Shown here piece after piece: positions 56,880 through 64,000 of a DNA stretch of 64,000 bases. The stretch covers positions 28,215,549-28,279,548 of the forward strand of contig OX463848.1 of the NCBI GenBank assembly GCA_949825065.1. The letters run 5' to 3'. Source of the stretch: Odontocerum albicorne. Taxonomy: Eukaryota; Arthropoda; Insecta; Trichoptera; Odontoceridae. The notes below the pieces were generated by a model. That model had not been told where the DNA came from. It saw nothing but the letters and a program-made list of their open reading frames with translations, and ran no database searches. Position 1 is the first letter of the stretch; every line of letters begins with the position of its first letter. The position numbers and the translations under genes were made by a program.

Positions 56880-57030
56880 TTATCACGTCGAGATGAAGCG
56901 CCAGGCGGGTAGGCAGATATACAGCGCACTCGAGCGAACGAGGGTGGCTGTGCAGGGTTACGTCGGTTAAGGGTACCTGCATATTATGCACCACCGAGCG
57001 CCTCGGCCGCGCCGGCAAGATTAACTGGTT
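56880..57030. other. isolated GC-rich patch
   Basis: About 150 bp with GCGCCAGGCGGGTAGG, CACTCGAGCGAACGAGGG and CGAGCGCCTCGGCCGCGCC in otherwise very AT-rich sequence. No supported exon or transposon end was identified. Confidence 0.5.
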
Positions 57031-57039
57031 ATGAAATAA

Positions 57040-59100
57040 TAATGAGAACCATCTCATCCAATTACCTTACTATTGGGTAACATTTTTTTATATAATTTTT
57101 TGTTCCTTCTCTGCTGACACCGCATCGAAGTGAGAATTAAGGAAAAGAAAATAACTGAAGTTCTTTCTACGTTGTTAAAAAAACGTATATTTCTTAAGTG
57201 CAAATGCTCTAAAGACTCTTATTACAAATCCAATCAAGTTCTTAGATTTGTAATGAAGGTCTTAAGAGCATTTGGTGGTGGCACTATGATTAGATCTCTA
57301 TATATCATAATTCACGTACTATTATGGAACTCTATATAATTCACTGGTTTGCTGATTCCTCAAGTATTTTAAGTCGTTCATTGATTCGGTAAATAAATGT
57401 AAAGTTTTTTTACTATTTCTTTTTATTTCTTAATGCTATAGATTATGTTCAGCTTGAAGAAATTTGCAGAAATTTAAAGAAGCATGTTTATAAATTATAA
57501 CCGTAACAGTGTATAATGAATAAAGAAGGAAGTTATCGTATACGTTTTTGATTTATTGTGTGCTCCTAATTCCTGTGGAATCCGAAGGCATCCTACTGTA
57601 TATTTTTATACTTTTGTTGTATATATACTCGTATATATATATGGTTGGCATTGCCAAATGGTATGTCTTTTCTGCTTATCATAGACTCTTACTTTAGAAC
57701 TCCACCGGAAATTGAATTCGACACTTGGGTTGGAAGTCCGGTGTTCTACCATATTATGCGAGTAAGTTGCTGAGCTTGGCCCATATAGTACAATACCATT
57801 CTACGAGTATCTCCCGGTCACGTTCTTAAATACTCGTATATCCGGTTCATCAGGTCAGATTTATTGAAGGGATATCATACGAATAAAAAAAAGTAAGGGC
57901 AAAACTTAAAAATGTAATACATTAAAATAATAGGAATTATATTTACAAGTATAATTAGTTCATGTTAAAATTTTATAAAAAAAATATTAAACTTTTAGCA
58001 AATATTTAGAGTTACAGTGAAATACATATCTAGTGCCATTGATTTATTTTTCAAGCATGAGGTTAATGAATTAAGGTTTGTTTTCCAAAAACGAGCATTA
58101 CAGTTTATTTATGAAATCACATCTACAATGTATCCGGTTAGTAAATATGTGTTTTATAAAACACACAAAGGGCTGGAATCTGGAATGTTCAATAATAATA
58201 TATCAAATACTCTTACTTAATGCCTGTGTTGACAAGTACTCGTAGTTCAATATTTATTTATGTTTCTGTTGTTTTGCTTGTTTTGTAGATTGGGCGGAAA
58301 TGCGAGTCAGACTTTATTTTTGGGGCTGGTTATTTCATGCAGAATTTTAATTCTCCTTTACCTTTCGGATTAGAATAACCTATGATTTTTTTAAATTTCA
58401 TTTATGAGTATAAAAGTTAAGTATATTACTCGGACTAAACAATAAATTAGTAAAAAATAATTGATACTAGTCTGAATGTCGGCGGTCGTGGTCTAAAGGT
58501 AAGAATTCACCCTAAGCAAGCCTGGGCCCAAGGTTTAATTACTAGCGGATTAACTTTCTACTTTCACTCTTAAGCCATTTAACATCTGAATTTATTAATG
58601 TTACATACATGCTTATTATAATTTTTATAGCGCTATTAAAAAAAATAAGCGCTGTATAAAAGAAAGACTGCCACAGATTATATATATTTGCCGATTGTCG
58701 TGGAACTTTGATTTGTTTGTCATCGAAATTTTGGGTATGATTTGTTAACATTGTGTGCTAGCTGAAGAGTAACAGCTTTCACACAATACACCAATACATA
58801 TACAAGTGTCTTTCGCCCACAATATGGTTGGCAATACACTCAATCATGCTGGATAGCCCTTGTATCGTATCGTACTCAACTGAATTTCACATCTGCAACA
58901 CTTAAAAGCTACTGAGGGTGAATCTCTTGGGTGACTGACGAGCTTTTTAATGTTGAAGAGGATGGCAAGAAGACAACACTGTTGCAGTTCCATTAATTCT
59001 GAATTTTGAATCACTGGAGAATGAATGAAAACTGTTCTTCGTCTTCCCACGTGCTTGCAATACAATCTCGCACGAGAAGATATAACAACACTCGCACACG
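57040..59100. other. AT-rich DNA, two weak tRNA-like heads
   Basis: A minus-strand stretch near 57770-57695 (TGGTAGAACACCGGACTTCC then TCGAATTCAATTTCC) and a plus-strand stretch near 58487-58545 (CGTGGTCTAAAGGTAAGAAT then AAGGTTTAATTAC) resemble decayed tRNA-derived SINE heads. No host gene was seen. Confidence 0.3.
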
Positions 59101-59172
59101 TTTAGCGAGTACGATTATTGATATTTGACACACTCTTTTATTGACTGAAATCTTTCCTTTTTATTTTTTAAC

Positions 59173-59283
59173 CCGAATTCTCCTAGTAGAAGTCAAGATG
59201 TCAAACCGAATTCTCCTAGTAGAAGTCAAGAAGTCAAACCGAAGCAGGATCGACTAACCAAAGGTGTTTAGTCGATCCTGCTT
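59173..59283. repeat. 33-bp direct duplication followed by a perfect 16-bp hairpin
   Basis: CCGAATTCTCCTAGTAGAAG occurs at 59173 and 59206. AAGCAGGATCGACTAA (59242-59257) and its exact complement (59268-59283) enclose a 10-nt loop. Confidence 0.85.
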
Positions 59284-59889
59284 TGATGTCTGAGTGTCTA
59301 TAATGTTGATTGTTTGAGACTTTTGCTCTTCAAGCGCGTGGTTTAGGCGACTTTTGGTTCTACATCGCGAATTGAGCTTATAAGTGAAAAATATATCAAT
59401 ATCTTCGCCTGGAACACGGTTCCTTAGAGTGTATTTGTAAAGCATAATTATCACTTCATCAGCGACTCATCTAGTGGTTACTTCGATGACACATTGGTCA
59501 TGAACGATCTTCAACAGCTGGAAAATGTAATTTTTGAGTATATTTTTTATGTATAAATAAAATAATAATATTTTATCGGTCTTAATTTTGTTTTATGGTC
59601 ACTCTAAACATTTAAGGAAATTGCAGACACGAGTGTTTTTATTTCTATTGGCAAGTAATATGTTTCGCAGGGTAATTTAAAATTAAACAGCAATATTGAT
59701 ATATAATAAAAAAAACAATATAAATAAAATAAACTAAAGCCACAAAGCACAGTGTGTGTTGAAATTGGGTGGGGAAGTTGATGAAGAAAAATTGAGAAGA
59801 TGATAAAATATAATGATGAAACATGAAAATAAAATAAAAGTGAGCACAAAAATAAATCAGTACAATTGTATCATAATTGAATATTTAAC

Positions 59890-60720
59890 GAGAATTTTGA
59901 GCATATGAGGTTCTATAAAAATGAAATAAAGCTAAATGTCTCGTTCTTATAAGAATATGAAAGATTATTTTTTCAAAATTGAATGCATTAAAATGAATTA
60001 ATAGAATATGTTCAAATTTGTGTACTAACGTTTAGCGAGTACGATTATTGGTAAACGTAGCTCAACCGTTCAAAGCATCCGAGGTTTATTTATTTATTTA
60101 ACACTTTTATTGCAAATACAATCTGGCGGACTTATTGTCAGGCGGCAATCTCTTCCAATCAACCAGACAAAAGTAAATGAAGCAAGTTACATGGTCGTAT
60201 AAATCATTGGAATGACTATCCATCCTCCCGAAATCCATAAACACGTACGTGTGCATATGCCCACGAGCCCCACAAAGACGGACAATCACCCGAACATTAT
60301 TTTTCATATAAAATGAGATATCATCAATTAAAAGAAAAATCAGGAATGAAATACGTTATTTTACTGACTAGAAATTAACGAGGTTCTATATTTAGGGAAA
60401 TTAAATAAAGCTGATTGTCACCTTTTTCTTATTGGAATATGAAAGGTTGTTTTTCAAACTTAATGTCTTCTATGTTCAAAAGCAATTACTTGAATATTCT
60501 GAAATTTATGTCAAAACATCGATGTAGCTTAAACCTTTCATAGCAACTTTTATAAGGCTCGTGGTTCTAGGCATACGAGCCTCTAAATAGAGTTCTGGGC
60601 ATACAAGGTTCAATATAAAAGGAAAATGAAATAAAGCAGATTTTTTGTTGTTTTTATTAGATTATGAAAGATATTTTACAAAATTCAATTTTTTTTTATA
60701 AATAGTACTTTTTTTGTTCA
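59890..60720. repeat. three decayed copies of an AT-rich segment
   Basis: GAGGTTCTATAAAAATGAAATAAAGC (about 59908), GAGGTTCTATATTTAGGGAAATTAAATAAAGC (about 60380) and AAGGTTCAATATAAAAGGAAAATGAAATAAAGC (about 60606) are quoted here as landmarks only by their shared GGTTC...AAATAAAGC core. Each is followed by a ...TATGAAAG(G/A)T... segment. Confidence 0.5.
60083..60305 (-). mobile_element. LINE 3' end relic
   Basis: The plus strand starts with (TTTA)n, the complement of a retroposon tail. The minus-strand frame ends LVDWKRLPPDNKSARLYLQ and a stop, resembling the last residues of a lepidopteran-type LINE. The upstream part is not preserved. Confidence 0.4.
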
Positions 60721-60729
60721 TGAGAATAT

Positions 60730-61833
60730 AAGTAATTACACACCAGTTATTCTAAAAATAGAAGTTTGTGTACCGTAGAAGTGGAGCTAACGTAAACATC
60801 AATTCATCTTAAGTCGTCAGTCAAGAGTAAACTCTCCAAGTCAATACATGATAAACAATGACCAGAGAAAGGGGTGAGGGTAGGTGGTTTCTACGCAGAA
60901 TAAATCTAATTAGGTCGAGAATCATATCAGAGTTCTTGAAGATGTTTTGACTGTAACTATGTATGTTGTTAACGTTTTATTTGTCATTCATTGATTCTTT
61001 GTAATTTCTAACTTTAATATTTTGATCACATTCTATCTGTTACACTTTGGTTTTGTTGATTTATTTTTGAGCTTTAATTTTTTGGATATCTATTTAGGAG
61101 AAAAACTAATCTTAATATATTTATAACTAACTCGTTTCACGAGTAGTTAATTTTTGCGAAATTTAAAAAAATGTGAGTTAAACGTTACTTATGTATAAAA
61201 TATCATACATTTTACCTCCACTTGTCGATATTTGGTAATAAAATATGAAGTTGTTTTATAATTGAAATATATTTACCATAAAATCTGAAAATCCATATAC
61301 TCGTACATACTCGTACTTAAAACACTTAAACAAAGTTATTGCCGTATGTAAAATCTAATAAAATGAAATTGGAAACAAGTAAAAGAAAATAAACAAATTT
61401 AGAATAAAACAAGACAGTCACTACACATTATTGTCTAGCTGGAGAAGGAGTCTGGATAATTTACCTTCTTTCACTCAACTTTGATGGAGGAGAGTTCCTT
61501 GGATCACCTCGTTGTTGGCACATGTTATTTTCTCTCCCATATTCGTCGTTTGATGCCTCGTCAGGGCCATGAACCCAAGCATTCTGCCTTATGCGAACAT
61601 GGTAGATGCGCTATAGTAGCGCGAGTCAACAAACATGATTCGGTACGCGTACCATGGAGGCCCTTTATGTTATAATCGACCCACTTAATGTATGAAAAAT
61701 AAACCGTTTGTTTCATTTTCACAATGTGTTGATTGATCGACTCAAAGTTTTTTTTAATGTATAAAATATGAATTACATAAAATAGTAAAAATATTGATAT
61801 GAACTTTTCCTGAAATCAGTATGAAATTATATA
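60730..61833. other. AT-rich DNA, no gene recognised
   Basis: A moderately GC-richer patch at 61480-61660 is open in one plus-strand frame for 64 codons but resembles nothing known to me. Confidence 0.35.
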
Positions 61834-62681
61834 CAGGCAGCCCTCGACTTTCGCACATAGTTGGTTCCTGAAAATGTGTGCGAATGTTGAATGTTCGAAA
61901 TTGGAGGGATGTAAAACAACATCAAAACTTGTATTTTAAAATATTTATTTATCAATAATATATTAAATATACTTATTAATATACATAATTAAGTTAACAA
62001 AGCACGTTTAAGTTCTTTTAGGTGTTTTCTTTATAAAATGGTCAAGAGTTAGTTGAATACCACCCTTTTTTCTATTTTCTTGATAAAGAGTTCTATAACA
62101 TGATGTGTATTTCTCAATCGCCCTACGTACTTGAGATACATGTTCTCTATTGAGATCACATTCTTCCATGATAGTCAAAAAATTGTCAAGATGCATGAAG
62201 GCTTCATTCATATTTTTGATTGTCAAAGTCTTGACGATTTTATCAGATTCTTCTTCCTCACTTTCATTGTGTATTTCATTTAACTCTTGTTGCTCAATTA
62301 AGTATTAAATTGACAAAGGTACTGAGTGAGATTCAATCAACTCATTAACATCTTCGTTGTTGACATCCAAGTTTAGTGCATTCATTAGGCTAACTATTTC
62401 ATCGGTGATAGTTTCCGGAGTTTCTTCAGAATTTATAAAATTACTTATCATTTGTGGCCATAATTGTTTCCAGGAACCTTTCATTGTTGACTCTTTTATT
62501 TCAGCCCACGAGTCTCCAATATTTTTTATTGCGTTCCATATATTATATAGTTCTTCCAAAAAAGTGGGAGCGAACAATTATTGCATTATCGACAAAATAT
62601 TTAAAAAATTGAATTTAAAAAAATGTGCGAAATAGCGAATTGTCCGAAAGTAGAATGTGCGAAAGTTGAGGGCCGCTTGTG
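61834..62681 (-). mobile_element. Tigger/pogo-type DNA transposon, deleted
   Basis: Ends CAGGCAGCCCTCGACTTTCG and the complement of TTTCGCACA...GGCCGC at the right (GCGAAAGTTGAGGGCCGCTT), each next to TA, the target of this superfamily. Inside, the minus strand encodes only the C-terminal part of a Tigger transposase. The DNA-binding and catalytic parts are missing. Confidence 0.85.
62008..62577 (-). pseudogene. Tigger transposase C-terminal part with one stop codon
   Basis: Residues such as SWAEIKESTMKGSWKQLWP, then after a single in-frame TAA (62307-62305) YLIEQQELNE, SEEEESDK and YRTLYQENRKKGGIQLTLDH are typical of Tigger-derived proteins (…'TLDKF'). Frame is otherwise continuous for about 190 codons. 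Confidence 0.85.
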
Positions 62682-63104
62682 TAGAAGTTACAAAAAATAT
62701 TCTAGGATTTTCTCATATTTCTAATTTAAAAAAATATTTATTATCGTCAACACAAATCCGAGTTAAATAACCTTTTCAAGGATTCTGACAGTTCAAAAAC
62801 ATCGATTATCAAACCAAGACAAATATTTAGATGTTTTGTAAGCATAATTTACTGAAAACAAGGCAAAATGTGTCTTTTATTACTCTAAAGCAGTTACGAC
62901 ACGATCAAAAAAAGGGATACGAAATTAATCGATTGACCATATTCACCATCGGCACTTGATTGGTTCTAATCTTATTAGTTTAATCAATCAAAATTTATAT
63001 TGTTTCACAATGAATGCCAAGAAAGTTAATTAATAATAGTTAAGTTAATAATAATGAGCCTATTTACTATAGATTCAAATTAAATATATTTTATTATTTT
63101 AATC

Positions 63105-63890
63105 AAGGATATATTTTTTTTCGTTACAAACAACTTGTTGCCATCTCACAGGTAATTTTTTAGTTCCATTTTTGGAAAAAGCCTGGTTTTGATAAAAACA
63201 ATTTGGAAACTTCTATTCCCATTTTCATCTTTATTGTTTAATTTTTTTCCAGATAAAAAACCTAAATAGAAATAATTTATAGTCATTTAGGGCAATATCT
63301 GGAGAGTAAGCGGGATGAGGCAGGAGCTCCCAATTCAAGTCTTTATTTTTTATGTAATGTTGTCCGTTACGTGTGTGGTGTTGCAATTATCATGGGGGAG
63401 CAATATCTTTTTGATATTCACTAAAATTGGGCATTTTTAAATCTATGCTGAGTTTAAACACCAAAGCTTTTGACAACATACATCTGCATTAATCGTTTGA
63501 TTATGCTCTGATAGTTCCAAGTGGCTCGTGTTCAAAGCGGGTTTTGAGAGAAGTACAGATGTTTATTTGTTGCGGGTAATAGGCTTCCGACAGCTTGTGC
63601 GGTATCCACTTTCCAAATTTGGATACCTTTCCTATCCCCTTAAAGTGACGAAATACTGTTCCATGAGATGAATTGAGCCTTTTTGCGTTCTGTCCATCGT
63701 TGGTTCTAGCTCTGAATCCACAAGACTTTTTAGAGCGTCGTCAAAATTAACAAGACCTAACCGGGGCTCATCATTAACAGTGCTTTGTACATCTTCAAAT
63801 CTTTCGAACCGTTTCTAGATAGTCCTTAAACTGATATCATTCTTGCTATGAACACTGTTAATTTTTTCTATTGTATAACTTACACTTTCA
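63105..63890 (-). mobile_element. mariner transposase relic (third lineage)
   Basis: Minus-strand pieces in broken frames: RFERFEDVQSTVNDEPRLGL and VNFDDALKSLVDSE (linker after the DNA-binding domain), HLMEQYFVTLRG, and PHDNCNTTHVTDN (the HDNARPH motif) followed by SCLIPLTLQILP (the HPPYSPDLAP motif). Many stops. No ends were recognised within the window. Confidence 0.65.
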
Positions 63891-64000
63891 TAATAAAACA
63901 ATAAAAAATATAGAACGTGTCGTTTGTACTGATTTTCGATAGTATTTTCTATTTATTAGGGCTCTTATTTACGAGTACATCCGATGTTTACAAATATTGA

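Overview
This is AT-rich animal genomic DNA, most likely from an insect and plausibly a moth or butterfly. The case rests on a split, spliced gene for a ciliary protein, arthropod-type transposons (mariner, hAT, piggyBac, BEL/Pao, tRNA-headed SINEs, many degraded LINEs) and a LINE 3' end of a kind I associate with Lepidoptera. The order-level call is inference. Only one ordinary host gene can be supported with confidence.

Layout. Positions 1428-11992 (minus strand) hold a complete 11-exon gene for the intraflagellar transport protein IFT140. All splice junctions keep one frame, giving 1385 residues. A near-consensus RFX X-box lies about 50 bp upstream of its start codon, as expected for a cilium gene. 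Its introns have collected SINEs, a LINE relic and a fold-back mariner. Positions 12 kb to 20.9 kb carry a donor-like site and one short possible exon on the plus strand, several hAT-type elements with exact 8-bp target duplications, LINE relics, minisatellites and a long SINE. Positions 21091-28781 hold a BEL/Pao retroelement with an intact 1714-codon gag-pol on the minus strand. It is flanked by 369-bp arms that are almost identical but INVERTED rather than direct, and its leader is a 197-bp minisatellite.

Positions 28.8 kb to 42.5 kb have no recognisable host gene. They contain LINE relics, a long-armed inverted repeat, SINEs and a piggyBac-derived element (38104-39600) with TTAA ends. Positions 42541-54248 are an approximately 335-bp satellite array with several monomer classes and a repeated higher-order pattern. 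It starts with an inversion, and mariner copies with different internal deletions lie inside its left end and at its right end. A 33-bp AT-rich minisatellite follows (55181-55648). The rest is AT-rich DNA with LINE, SINE, Tigger (61834-62681) and mariner (63105-63890) relics.

How it fits together: a single cilium gene at the left edge borders a long heterochromatin-like stretch dominated by transposons and satellite DNA. The most unusual items are the inverted-arm BEL element, the higher-order satellite with its inversion and mariner borders, and the X-box at IFT140.
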